From positions 3,435,501 through 3,499,500 of the forward strand of contig NZ_CP038635.1 in NCBI RefSeq assembly GCF_004768545.1: a DNA stretch of 64,000 nucleotides. The letters are read 5' to 3'. This stretch comes from Cupriavidus oxalaticus. GTDB lineage: Bacteria > Pseudomonadota > Gammaproteobacteria > Burkholderiales > Burkholderiaceae. Shown one piece after another: positions 1-6,741 of this stretch. The translations under genes and the position numbers were made by a program. The number at the start of each line of letters is the position of its first letter. Position 1 is the stretch's first letter. The notes below the pieces were generated by a model. That model saw only the letters and a list, made by a program, of their open reading frames with translations. It was not told the origin of the DNA and did no database searches.

Positions 1-66
1 TCGACTTGCATGTGTAAGGCATGCCGCCAGCGTTCAATCTGAGCCAGGATCAAACTCTTCAGTTCA
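1..66 (-). rRNA. rrs: 16S ribosomal RNA, 5' end only
   Basis: Read on the minus strand, this contains the universal 16S start AGAGTTTGATCCTGGCTCAG followed by the typical start of helix 6 territory (GGCGGCATGCCTTACACATG). Only the first 65 or so bases are inside the window; the rest of the gene and the rrn operon lie to the left. The exact mature 5' end is placed by similarity to other 16S genes and could be off by a few bases. Confidence 0.97.
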
Positions 67-463
67 ATCTCTGTATGGGTCCGAAGACCCTCGCTCTTTC
101 GAGCGGTCGCTCACTCTCAGAAAACTGACTGACCAGATCCGAAGACCCGGTCACGTTTTGCTGTGCGAGCACTGTATAACTTGTGAAGCAACACTGTCCG
201 AAGACAGCGGCGTCCGCTACCCAGCGCCCACACTTATCGGTTGTTTGTTTGTTAAAGAACTTCGCTTCCCGGCTTTGCCGTTCAGCGCGCTGCGTTGTCT
301 GCAGCAGAGAAACGAGATTATGCAGAGCTTTCTTCGTTTCGTCAACCGTTGCAGCAATCTTTTTTTGCTGCGGCCAGCGCTGCCAACTTCGCTGCGCCAA
401 CCTTGCGGTCGACCCCGCAACCCTTGCTGCGCCTGCTTTACAGCGCCGCGTTGTGTTGCGAGG
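67..463 (-). other. rrn operon leader (transcribed spacer before 16S)
   Basis: This is the stretch between the predicted transcription start near 463 and the 16S gene, read on the minus strand. It has no convincing protein gene; the open frames here are short, overlap on both strands and lack ribosome binding sites. It holds a boxA-like element at 249-261. Leaders of this kind carry the antitermination signals and one half of the RNase III processing stem of 16S. The span is inferred from the promoter and the 16S position. Confidence 0.75.
249..261 (-). promoter_or_regulatory. boxA antitermination element of the rrn leader
   Basis: The minus strand reads AGTTCTTTAACAAACA here, close to the classical boxA core TGCTCTTTAACA that recruits NusB-NusE to make RNA polymerase resistant to Rho in rRNA operons. 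It lies about 185 bases upstream of 16S inside the leader, where boxA is expected. Confidence 0.75.
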
Positions 464-469
464 GGGCGA

Positions 470-498
470 ATATTAAGGGACCCGGAGGTGCTTGGCAA
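470..498 (-). promoter_or_regulatory. rrn P1-type sigma-70 promoter
   Basis: On the minus strand a -35 TTGCCA (493-498) is followed by a 17-base spacer and a -10 TAATAT (470-475). Downstream is a C/G-rich discriminator, the typical setting for stringent control, and upstream (500-540) are A/T blocks that could act as an UP element. Transcription would start near 463 and read towards 16S. Confidence 0.8.
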
Positions 499-697
499 GA
501 GGTTTCCGGAAATAATTCGGATCCAGCCTAAAAATAACGCAAACCGCTCTTTTCTGGCGGCGCCAGCGCCCTCTTCTACTTATAGGGTAGGGATGTCACA
601 GAAAGGTGCAGATGTTTGTCATGCACGACCCGTTGATTCATGATCTGGGCTTCAGCCTGGCGCAGTCGCGCGGGCAGTCCGGAACGCGGGATCCTCC

Positions 698-1084
698 ATG
701 ACCATCCGAATCGTAAGACTGGGAACGCCACGCGCAGCTGACGAAGGACTGCGTATCGGTACTGTGCGGCGGCCGCCACGCGGCGTGCCCAAGTCCGAGT
801 TCGCCAGCCGTGACTACTACGACGTCTGGTACCCCGACCTGTCCCCTACCCCAGAACTGGTTGCGCAGGCGCAGGGCGCGGCTGACGACAAGGCATGGCG
901 AGCATTCGTCCGGCATTTCCGCAAGGAAATGGCCGAGCCGGAGCGCAGCCGCACGCTCGACCTGCTGGCTGCGCTGTCGCACCAGACCAATTTCTCACTT
1001 GGCTGCTATTGCGAAGACGAAGCGCACTGCCACAGGTCGGTGCTGCGCGAACTGCTGGCCGAGCGCGGCGCCAAGATCGGTTGA
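698..1084 (+). CDS. DUF488 family protein (YeaO-like)
   Basis: 128 residues. The protein matches the DUF488 family in length and in its C-terminal signature: a GCYCEDEAHCHRSVL stretch around residues 102-116, where paired cysteines and a Cys-His-Arg step are the family hallmark. The function is unknown; members are small cytoplasmic proteins. The ATG at 698 has only a weak purine tract upstream (GGAACGCGGG). It stands alone between the rrn promoter, which points away, and the membrane protein gene that starts about 55 bases later on the same strand. Confidence 0.85.
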   Translation: MTIRIVRLGTPRAADEGLRIGTVRRPPRGVPKSEFASRDYYDVWYPDLSPTPELVAQAQGAADDKAWRAFVRHFRKEMAEPERSRTLDLLAALSHQTNFSLGCYCEDEAHCHRSVLRELLAERGAKIG

Positions 1085-1139
1085 GCCGCCCCTGCCCGGC
1101 GGGAGAGTTCCGCCTTGACCTTTTTGCTTGCGCAATCCG

Positions 1140-2384
1140 ATGGCCCTGAACGTTGTCTGGCTCGGTTTTTTTCTGGTTTCCTTTGTCGCCGCATGCTTCC
1201 GCCTCGCCAGCGGCGACCTGGCCGTCTTCCCCGCCATGCTGTCGAGCCTGTTCGACAGCGCCCGCACAGCCTTCGAAATTGCACTAGGGCTGGCGGGCGT
1301 GATGAGCCTGTGGCTGGGCATCATGCGCATCGGCGAACGCGCCGGAGTCGTCGACGCCTTTGCCCGGCTGGTGAACCCGTTGTTGCGACATTTCTTTCCC
1401 GGCGTGCCGCAGGGCCATCCGGCGCAAGGCGCCATGATGATGAACGTGTCGGCCAACCTGCTGGGCCTGGATAACGCCGCGACGCCTCTCGGGCTGAATG
1501 CGATGCGCGAGCTGCAGACGCTGAACCGTCGCCCGGACGTGGCCACCGATGCGCAGATCATGTTCATCGTGCTGAATACGGCCGGGCTGACTTTGATCCC
1601 GACCTCGGTCATCGCGATCCGACAGGCAATCGCCGTCAAGCAGGGGCTGGTGGGCTTCAATGCGGCAGATATTTTCCTGCCGACGCTGCTGGCTACCGGT
1701 GGCTCGTGCCTTGCCGGCCTGCTGGCTGTCGCCTGGGTACAGCGGCTCAATCTGCTGCGGCCCGCGGTGCTGGCCGCATTCGGCATGGCTGCCGCGGCGC
1801 TCGGCGGCATGTTCGCCTGGCTGAAGCATGCGCCGCCCGGGCAGGTCGGCAGCGTGACGGCATTGGCGGGCGCGGGCGTCATCCTGTCGCTTATCACGCT
1901 GTTCCTGGCCTGCGGTGCCCTGCGGCGGGTCAACGTCTACGAAGCCTTTATCGATGGCGCCAAGGAAGGCTTCGGCGTGGCCGTGCAGATCATTCCTTAT
2001 CTTGTCGCCATCCTGGTTGCGATCGGCTTGTTCCGGGCGACCGGGTGCATGGACGTGCTGATGGGCTGGCTGACGCTGGGCTTTGCGCATCTCGGCATCA
2101 ATACCGATTTTGTCCCGGCCCTGCCGGTGGGCCTGATGAAGATCCTGTCAGGCGCCGGTGCGCGCGGGTTGATGGTCGATGTGATGACGACTTATGGGGT
2201 CGACTCGTTCCAGGGTCGCCTTGCGGCCATCATTCAGGGGTCGACGGAAACTACTTTCTATGTGTTGGCGGTCTACTTCGGCAGCATCAATGTGCGAAAT
2301 ACGCGGCACGCGCTGGGCTGCGCCCTGGTTGCAGATGCTGCCGGTATTTTTTGTGCTGTTGGCGCCGCTTATCTATTCCGCTAG
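1140..2384 (+). CDS. Fused SpmA/SpmB-type spore maturation family membrane protein
   Basis: About 414 residues with many hydrophobic segments. The two halves each resemble a nucleoside-recognition (Gate) domain: the first carries a long NVSANLLGLDNAATPLG motif (about residues 100-118) typical of SpmA, the second a STETTFYVLAVYFGS motif near the C terminus typical of SpmB. In Firmicutes these are two genes; the fused form is common in Gram-negative bacteria that do not sporulate. Substrate unknown, possibly a small solute. An in-frame TTG at 1128 would add four residues; the ATG at 1140 is preferred because the hydrophobic N terminus follows directly. Neither start has a good ribosome site. 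Confidence 0.85.
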   Translation: MALNVVWLGFFLVSFVAACFRLASGDLAVFPAMLSSLFDSARTAFEIALGLAGVMSLWLGIMRIGERAGVVDAFARLVNPLLRHFFPGVPQGHPAQGAMMMNVSANLLGLDNAATPLGLNAMRELQTLNRRPDVATDAQIMFIVLNTAGLTLIPTSVIAIRQAIAVKQGLVGFNAADIFLPTLLATGGSCLAGLLAVAWVQRLNLLRPAVLAAFGMAAAALGGMFAWLKHAPPGQVGSVTALAGAGVILSLITLFLACGALRRVNVYEAFIDGAKEGFGVAVQIIPYLVAILVAIGLFRATGCMDVLMGWLTLGFAHLGINTDFVPALPVGLMKILSGAGARGLMVDVMTTYGVDSFQGRLAAIIQGSTETTFYVLAVYFGSINVRNTRHALGCALVADAAGIFCAVGAAYLFR

Positions 2385-2457
2385 GGCAGCATTTCGATTT
2401 TTTGTTGTACCCACACAACAGCATTGTGCGCATCGCAAGACATTGACACAACTGCAC

Positions 2458-2486
2458 TTGGTGCGACGCAACAAGCCATGTATAGT
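2458..2486 (+). promoter_or_regulatory. Candidate promoter of the small RNA
   Basis: TTGGTG at 2458-2463, a 17-base spacer, and TATAGT at 2481-2486. The -10 matches the consensus at five of six positions, the -35 at three. Transcription would start near 2493, about 50 bases before a strong terminator, so a transcript of only about 60 bases is expected. A perfect TTGACA at 2443-2448 lies too far upstream (32 bases) to pair with this -10. Confidence 0.45.
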
Positions 2487-2492
2487 GAAGTC

Positions 2493-2553
2493 TGTCTCCT
2501 CCACCACCTCGGTGGATTCCAACCCACGCACAACCTGCGTGGGTTTTTTTTTT
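2493..2553 (+). ncRNA. Candidate small RNA with anti-Shine-Dalgarno sequence
   Basis: Predicted transcript of about 60 bases. It begins with a C/U-rich stretch (TCTCCTCCACC, about 2495-2505) complementary to GGAGGAG. A small hairpin follows: CCACC (2501-2505), loop ACCTC, GGTGG (2511-2515), so the loop too presents a sequence complementary to GAGGT. The transcript ends in a strong intrinsic terminator (2522-2553). From memory, betaproteobacteria carry a family of small RNAs with anti-SD-like sequence that are toxic in E. coli; this may be one, but that is not verified. Alternatively it is only the terminator of the membrane protein gene upstream. Confidence 0.5.
2522..2553 (+). terminator. 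Strong intrinsic terminator
   Basis: A 9-bp perfect stem ACCCACGCA (2522-2530) / TGCGTGGGT (2536-2544) with a 5-base loop, followed by ten T residues (2544-2553). It ends the candidate small RNA and any read-through from the membrane protein gene. Confidence 0.9.
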
Positions 2554-2570
2554 GCCCTGATGCCGGCCAT

Positions 2571-2586
2571 TGCAACACCCGTTGCA
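2571..2586. repeat. Inverted repeat TGCAAC-N4-GTTGCA, copy 1
   Basis: Perfect 6-bp arms around ACCC. A second, slightly longer copy lies 130 bases to the right (centre to centre). The pair looks like a two-site operator, but the protein that would bind is not known. Confidence 0.5.
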
Positions 2587-2699
2587 CACCAAGCCCTGGC
2601 AAGGGCTACACCTTGGCCATGGCGCAGCACAGAAGTCTTTTGTTGCGCCCGAGCAGGGGATCGCATGGAAGCGCGGTTACTCGCCCTTCTTTGCTGCAT

Positions 2700-2717
2700 T
2701 GCAACATCCATGTTGCA
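2700..2717. repeat. Inverted repeat TGCAACA-N4-TGTTGCA, copy 2
   Basis: Perfect 7-bp arms around TCCA, the same core as the repeat at 2571-2586. It lies about 80 bases upstream of the promoter for the DUF1488 gene, on which it could act. Confidence 0.5.
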
Positions 2718-2795
2718 GAGTGGCAACGCATTGGTGACGCCAGCCAGGCGCCATATGGCATCGGCAATCGGTGCGCCGAAGTCCTTTCCGGACCC

Positions 2796-2823
2796 TTTAC
2801 GGCAGGCCGTGGTGACCTAGAAT
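2796..2823 (+). promoter_or_regulatory. Candidate promoter of the DUF1488 gene
   Basis: TTTACG (2796-2801), 16-base spacer, TAGAAT (2818-2823). The start codon at 2859 is about 29 bases after the expected transcription start. Confidence 0.45.
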
Positions 2824-2858
2824 GATTGAATACGTCCGTCGCCAGCACGAGGCACGCC

Positions 2859-3137
2859 ATGCCTGAGATCACGTTCCCTCGCAGCGTCCCGACCTACTGC
2901 GCAGCCAGCCTCACGCTGTCCTGCCCCGCTACGGTCAATGGCAGTCCGACTCAGTATTCCGTCACCGCGGAAGCCCTTGAGGCCCACTTCGGTGCGCGCT
3001 CGCCGCGCGAGGAAGATCTGGTTGCCGCCTTCACCAGTAATCGCCAGCGCATCGAAAGCCTCGCCGAAAGCCTGTTCGAGCTGACCCAGGCGCGCGAGAT
3101 CGTGCTGCGCAGCGGCCATTTCCGCTTCGCCGGATGA
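2859..3137 (+). CDS. DUF1488 family protein
   Basis: 92 residues. The sequence pattern ITFPRSVPTY, TVTAEALEAHFG-like core and SPREEDLVAAF step matches the DUF1488 family of small proteins common in Burkholderiales; function unknown. The ATG at 2859 is chosen because a GAGG lies six bases upstream; an in-frame TTG at 2826 would add eleven residues that do not look like the family. A good promoter ends 36 bases before the ATG. The next gene is convergent, and a bidirectional-looking hairpin separates them. Confidence 0.8.
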   Translation: MPEITFPRSVPTYCAASLTLSCPATVNGSPTQYSVTAEALEAHFGARSPREEDLVAAFTSNRQRIESLAESLFELTQAREIVLRSGHFRFAG

Positions 3138-3170
3138 CCCCTGTCGCGATTGACGACCGCGTCCAAACCG

Positions 3171-3194
3171 AGACGCCGGGCCAGTCCGGCGTCT
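3171..3194. terminator. Hairpin between convergent genes
   Basis: AGACGCCGG (3171-3179), 6-base loop, CCGGCGTCT (3186-3194): a 9-bp perfect stem midway between the end of the DUF1488 gene and the end of the universal stress gene. T-runs on either side are short, so termination may be partial; it could serve both strands. Confidence 0.55.
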
Positions 3195-3203
3195 TTCGCA
3201 TGC

Positions 3204-3674
3204 TTAGTCGGCCTTGGCTTCGCCGCGCACCAGCAGCACCGGCGTAGTCGACTGCCGGATCACCGCTTCCGCCACGCTGCCCAGCACCAGCCGGCGCACA
3301 CCCCGCCGCCCGTGCGTGCCGATTACCAGCAGGTCCGCACCCCACTGACGCGCGGCTTCGTTGATCGATGCACCGATATCGCCGGGCACCGGCGCCTCGG
3401 TGACCAGCCGGGTTTCATGCGGCACGCCGGCCGCTGACAGTTGCTGCGCGGCGTCCTGCAGCGCGCGTTGGCCGCTTTCCTCGAATGCCTTCTGCAGCTG
3501 GCTCGGATCGTAGTAGCCCACGTCGAACATCGGCGTACCCGTGTCGACGACATAGAGCGCCAGCACCGTGGCACCGCCCGGCGCCGCTACGCGGATGGCT
3601 TCGGCCAGTGCCAGTCCGGACGTGTTGCTGCCATCCACCGCCACCACGATCTTGCTGTATGCCGCGCTTGCCAT
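3204..3674 (-). CDS. Universal stress protein, UspA family
   Basis: 156 residues, a single Usp domain. The N terminus IVVAVDGSNTSGLALAEA and the C-terminal ATP-binding signature (IGTHGRRGVRRLVLGSVAEAVI, about residues 122-143, the G-2x-G-9x-G-S/T pattern) indicate an ATP-binding Usp rather than the UspA subgroup lacking it. Such proteins are cytoplasmic and help survival in starvation and other stress; the exact role is not known. The ATG at 3674 is chosen because a near-perfect GGAGGT lies 7 bases upstream; longer in-frame starts lack one. It is divergent from the paa genes. Confidence 0.92.
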   Translation of the reverse strand: MASAAYSKIVVAVDGSNTSGLALAEAIRVAAPGGATVLALYVVDTGTPMFDVGYYDPSQLQKAFEESGQRALQDAAQQLSAAGVPHETRLVTEAPVPGDIGASINEAARQWGADLLVIGTHGRRGVRRLVLGSVAEAVIRQSTTPVLLVRGEAKAD

Positions 3675-3811
3675 TTGCGTTACCTCCGTAGACAAAGGGA
3701 ATAAGGGTTGGACAGCACGAGGCCGTTCCGTCTCTGATACTACACGTGCCCCGGCCGTCACGTGATGTCGCTGCCCCGGCGACGACCAACACAAACCCGG
3801 CGCGGCTTAAA

Positions 3812-3839
3812 TTGACCGACCGGTCGGCTTATATATAAT
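3812..3839 (+). promoter_or_regulatory. paa operon promoter
   Basis: TTGACC (3812-3817), 16-base spacer, TATAAT (3834-3839): a near-consensus sigma-70 promoter. The predicted start near 3846 gives a leader of about 55 bases before paaA. A 12-bp palindrome covers the end of the -35 and most of the spacer, so a bound repressor would block polymerase. Confidence 0.8.
3816..3827. promoter_or_regulatory. Operator palindrome in the paa promoter (likely PaaR site)
   Basis: CCGACCGGTCGG is a perfect 12-bp palindrome inside the paa promoter. TetR-type PaaR regulators of Burkholderiales are recalled to bind an ACCGACCGGTCGGT-like sequence that is released by phenylacetyl-CoA. The TetR gene at 8889 in the same cluster is the obvious candidate to bind here; that link is inference. 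Confidence 0.75.
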
Positions 3840-3901
3840 AGGGCCAGCCGCCGCACCAACGGTCACCCACCCAGCCGCGGCCCCCCGCCAGAGGAGGCGC
3901 T

Positions 3902-4927
3902 ATGTACACCCAAAGCCTGGACGTTCCCGGCCAAGCTGACTCCGCCCAGATCGCTGCCCCTCAGGACCCTCAGGACGATGAGGTCCGCCAGGCCGCTTTT
4001 GACGCGCGCGTGTCCGCCGACGGCAAGATCGAGCCGCAGGACTGGATGCCGGCGGCCTACCGCAAGACACTGGTGCGGCAGATTTCCCAGCACGCGCATT
4101 CCGAGATTGTCGGCATGCTGCCCGAGGGCAACTGGATCAGCCGCGCACCGTCACTCAAGCGCAAGGCGATCCTGCTGGCCAAGGTGCAGGACGAAGGCGG
4201 CCACGGCCTGTACCTCTACTCCGCGGCCGAAACGCTGGATGCTTCGCGCGACGAGCTGGTCGACGCGCTGCACAGCGGCAAGGCCAAGTACTCGTCCATC
4301 TTCAACTACCCGACGCTGACCTGGGCCGACGTGGGCGTGATCGGCTGGCTGGTGGACGGCGCGGCGATCATGAACCAGATCCCGCTGTGCCGCTGCTCGT
4401 ATGGCCCGTATGCGCGCGCCATGATCCGCATCTGCAAGGAAGAGTCGTTTCACCAACGCCAGGGATTCGACGCGCTGCTGGCGATGATGCGCGGCACCGA
4501 CGCCCAGCGCGAGATGGTGCAGGACGCGGTCAACCGCTGGTGGTTCCCGGTGCTGATGATGTTCGGCCCGCCCGATGCGGCCTCGACCAACAGCGCGCAG
4601 ACCATGGCCTGGGGCATCAAGCGCATCTCGAATGACGACCTGCGCCAGAAGTTCGTCGATGCCACGGTGGAACAGGCGCGGGTACTGGGCGTGACCCTGC
4701 CCGACCCGGGACTGCAATGGAACGCCGAGCGCGCCCACTATGACTGCAGCCCGCTGGATTGGGACGAGTTCTGGCGCGTGATCAACGGCGACGGCCCCTG
4801 CAACCGGGAGCGCCTGGCCACACGCGTCAAGGCGCACGAGGACGGCGCCTGGGTCCGCGAAGCCGCACTGGCCCACGCGGCCAAGCAGGCCGAGCGCGAA
4901 GCGGGCGAGCGCCGCGCGGCTGCCTGA
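3902..4927 (+). CDS. paaA: 1,2-phenylacetyl-CoA epoxidase subunit PaaA (catalytic)
   Basis: 341 residues, the usual length. PaaA is the di-iron oxygenase subunit that, with PaaC and the reductase PaaE, turns phenylacetyl-CoA into ring-1,2-epoxyphenylacetyl-CoA. Two ExxH metal-binding motifs are visible: in [10 protein letters not shown] (about residues 95-104) and in [10 protein letters not shown] (about residues 178-187), with further carboxylates nearby, as in bacterial multicomponent oxygenases. The ATG follows GAGGAGG with good spacing. First gene of paaABCDE, 74 bases after the promoter -10 and palindrome. The N-terminal 25 residues are a variable tail. Confidence 0.97.
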   Translation: MYTQSLDVPGQADSAQIAAPQDPQDDEVRQAAFDARVSADGKIEPQDWMPAAYRKTLVRQISQHAHSEIVGMLPEGNWISRAPSLKRKAILLAKVQDEGGHGLYLYSAAETLDASRDELVDALHSGKAKYSSIFNYPTLTWADVGVIGWLVDGAAIMNQIPLCRCSYGPYARAMIRICKEESFHQRQGFDALLAMMRGTDAQREMVQDAVNRWWFPVLMMFGPPDAASTNSAQTMAWGIKRISNDDLRQKFVDATVEQARVLGVTLPDPGLQWNAERAHYDCSPLDWDEFWRVINGDGPCNRERLATRVKAHEDGAWVREAALAHAAKQAEREAGERRAAA

Positions 4928-4979
4928 TCCCTGCTTGAACCCAAACCGCAGCCAGCACGCAAGGACTGAGGAGACAACG

Positions 4980-5267
4980 ATGAACCGCAAGGAATGGCCG
5001 CTGTGGGAGGTGTTCGTGCGCAGCAAGCAAGGCCTGGAGCACAAACACTGCGGCAGCCTGCACGCCGCCGACGCGCAGCAGGCGCTGCACATGGCGCGCG
5101 ATGTCTACACGCGGCGCCAGGAAGGCGTGTCGATCTGGGTAGTGCCGTCCGCCGCCATCACGGCGAGCGTGCCGGAGGAAAAGCCGGAACTGTTCGACCC
5201 CATGGCCGACAAGATCTACCGGCACCCGACGTTCTACCAGCTGCCCGACGAAGTCAACCATATGTAA
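4980..5267 (+). CDS. paaB: 1,2-phenylacetyl-CoA epoxidase subunit PaaB
   Basis: 95 residues, the expected size. PaaB bridges PaaAC heterodimers in the epoxidase complex and has no cofactor of its own. The family core is plain: [25 protein letters not shown] at the N terminus and [17 protein letters not shown] in the middle. The ATG at 4980 has GAGGAG seven bases upstream; an earlier in-frame ATG at 4935 lacks one and lies directly after paaA. Second gene of the operon, with paaC starting 12 bases after its stop. Confidence 0.97.
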   Translation: MNRKEWPLWEVFVRSKQGLEHKHCGSLHAADAQQALHMARDVYTRRQEGVSIWVVPSAAITASVPEEKPELFDPMADKIYRHPTFYQLPDEVNHM

Positions 5268-5279
5268 GGGCCACGCACG

Positions 5280-6122
5280 ATGACCGCGTCCCCGCAACCC
5301 GCTTCCCTGGATCACTTGCCGCCGGCCCGCACCGCCGCGCTGCGCTATGTGCTGCGCCTGGCCGACAACGCGCTGGTGCTCGGCCAGCGCAATGCCGAAT
5401 GGTGCGGCCACGGCCCCGTGCTGGAAGAAGACATTGCGCTGGCCAACATCAGCCTCGACCTGATCGGCCAGGCACGCCTGCTGTACGGGCGCGCCGGCGA
5501 ACTGGAAGGCGAGCTGACCGGCCTGCCACGGCATGAAGACGACTATGCCTACTGGCGCGCCGAGCGCGACTTCCGCAACTGGACGCTGGCGGAACTGCCC
5601 CACCGCGGCCCGCTGGCCGGCACCGCCGCCGCGGAACGCGACTACGCGGTCACCATCATGCGCAACTTCCTGTACAGCGCGCTGATGGTCGAGCTGTGGC
5701 AAGCGCTGAAGTCCAGCAGCGATGCGCAGCTCGCCGCCATCGCCGCCAAGTCGGTCAAGGAGGCGAGCTACCACCTGCACCATGCCGCCGGCTGGGTGGT
5801 GCGCCTGGGCGACGGCACCGAAGCGTCGCATGCCCGCATGCAGCGGGCCCTGGACCACCTGCTGCCCTATATGAATGAGTGCTTTGCCGATGACCCGGTG
5901 GAAACCGAAGCCGCTGCGCAGGGCATTGGCGTCGTCACCGCTTCGCTGCGAACTGCGTGGGACGCGACCGTCGCCGAAACCCTGCAAGCCGCCACGCTGG
6001 CGCTGCCGCCGGCGAGCAGCTTTGTCTCCACCGGCAAACTCGGCGTGCATTCTGAACACATGAGCTACCTGCTGGGCGAGATGCAAGGGCTGGCGCGGGC
6101 CCATCCGGGCGCGCAATGGTAA
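5280..6122 (+). CDS. paaC: 1,2-phenylacetyl-CoA epoxidase subunit PaaC (structural)
   Basis: 280 residues. PaaC pairs with PaaA; it has the same four-helix-bundle fold but does not hold the working di-iron site. Family sequence is seen in LRLADNALVLGQRNAEWCGHGPVLEEDIALANISLDLIG-type N terminus and in KEASYHLHHAAGWVVRLGDGT (about residues 160-180). It sits 12 bases after paaB and is followed after 31 bases by paaD, consistent with one transcript. Confidence 0.97.
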   Translation: MTASPQPASLDHLPPARTAALRYVLRLADNALVLGQRNAEWCGHGPVLEEDIALANISLDLIGQARLLYGRAGELEGELTGLPRHEDDYAYWRAERDFRNWTLAELPHRGPLAGTAAAERDYAVTIMRNFLYSALMVELWQALKSSSDAQLAAIAAKSVKEASYHLHHAAGWVVRLGDGTEASHARMQRALDHLLPYMNECFADDPVETEAAAQGIGVVTASLRTAWDATVAETLQAATLALPPASSFVSTGKLGVHSEHMSYLLGEMQGLARAHPGAQW

Positions 6123-6153
6123 TTGCCCGCTTCGCCGCAAAGGAATGACTGGC

Positions 6154-6714
6154 ATGAACGTCACCACCCTGCCCCGCCCGGCGAACACTGCCGCCGATGC
6201 GCGCGTCGCGCAGGCATGGGCGGCGCTGGAAGCGGTCCCCGACCCGGAGATCCCGGTGGTGTCGATCCGCGACCTCGGCATCCTGCGCGGGATCAGCGCC
6301 GATGCCGACGGCACGCTGGAGGTGACCATCACGCCCACCTACTCCGGCTGCCCGGCGATGTCGCAGATCGCCGAGGACATCGGCCATGCGCTCGACGCCG
6401 CCGGCCTGGCACCGTGGCGCCTGCGCACCGTGCTGGCGCCGGCGTGGACCACCGACTGGATCACCCCCGCCGCGCGTGAGCGATTGCGCGAATTCGGCAT
6501 CGCGCCGCCCGGCCAGTGCGGCGCGCCAGCCACGGCGCGACCATTGCACTTCGTCCCGCGTGCCGCGCGCGCCGGCGCCCCGGACCGCGTCGCCTGCCCG
6601 CGCTGCGGCAGCGTGCACACGCAGGAAATCTCGCGCTTCGCCTCGACGGCGTGCAAGGCACTGTACCGCTGCCTGGACTGCCGCGAGCCGTTCGATTATT
6701 TCAAACCCTACTGA
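6154..6714 (+). CDS. paaD: Phenylacetate degradation protein PaaD (iron-sulfur maturation)
   Basis: 186 residues. The N-terminal half is a MIP18/DUF59-type domain (AVPDPEIPVVSIRDLGILRG, about residues 30-49, and TPTYSGCPAM around residues 62-71); the C-terminal part carries a cysteine cluster CPRCGS...CKALYRCLDC that probably binds metal. PaaD is needed for epoxidase activity, most likely by helping place the iron-sulfur cluster of PaaE. The ATG at 6154 is preferred over 6145 because AAAGGA ends nine bases before it. Confidence 0.93.
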   Translation: MNVTTLPRPANTAADARVAQAWAALEAVPDPEIPVVSIRDLGILRGISADADGTLEVTITPTYSGCPAMSQIAEDIGHALDAAGLAPWRLRTVLAPAWTTDWITPAARERLREFGIAPPGQCGAPATARPLHFVPRAARAGAPDRVACPRCGSVHTQEISRFASTACKALYRCLDCREPFDYFKPY

Positions 6715-6741
6715 GCCCCGCCGGGCCGAAGCCAGGCTGCC

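Larger units (their letters stand above)
2385..2858. other. Intergenic region with small RNA candidate and TGCAAC palindromes
   Basis: 474 bases without a convincing protein gene. It holds a candidate small RNA gene with promoter and terminator (2458-2553), two inverted repeats of the form TGCAAC-N4-GTTGCA (2571-2586 and 2700-2717), a further weaker repeat TGTTGT-N6-ACAACA at 2403-2420, and the promoter of the next gene (2796-2823). Short open frames cross the region on both strands but have no start signals or recognisable sequence. Confidence 0.6.

Noticed and set aside
158..643. Open frames on both strands across the rrn leader
   Set aside because: They overlap the rrn promoter, boxA and leader, have no ribosome sites and no family resemblance.
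2443..2448. Perfect TTGACA taken as -35 of the small RNA promoter
   Set aside because: The next good -10 (TATAGT at 2481) is 32 bases away, too far for a sigma-70 promoter; TTGGTG at 2458 gives the right spacing.
4151..6338. Long minus-strand open frames opposite paaA-paaD
   Set aside because: They are the mirror frames of well-supported paa genes in GC-rich DNA; their sequence is low-complexity Arg/Ala/Gly with no family match.
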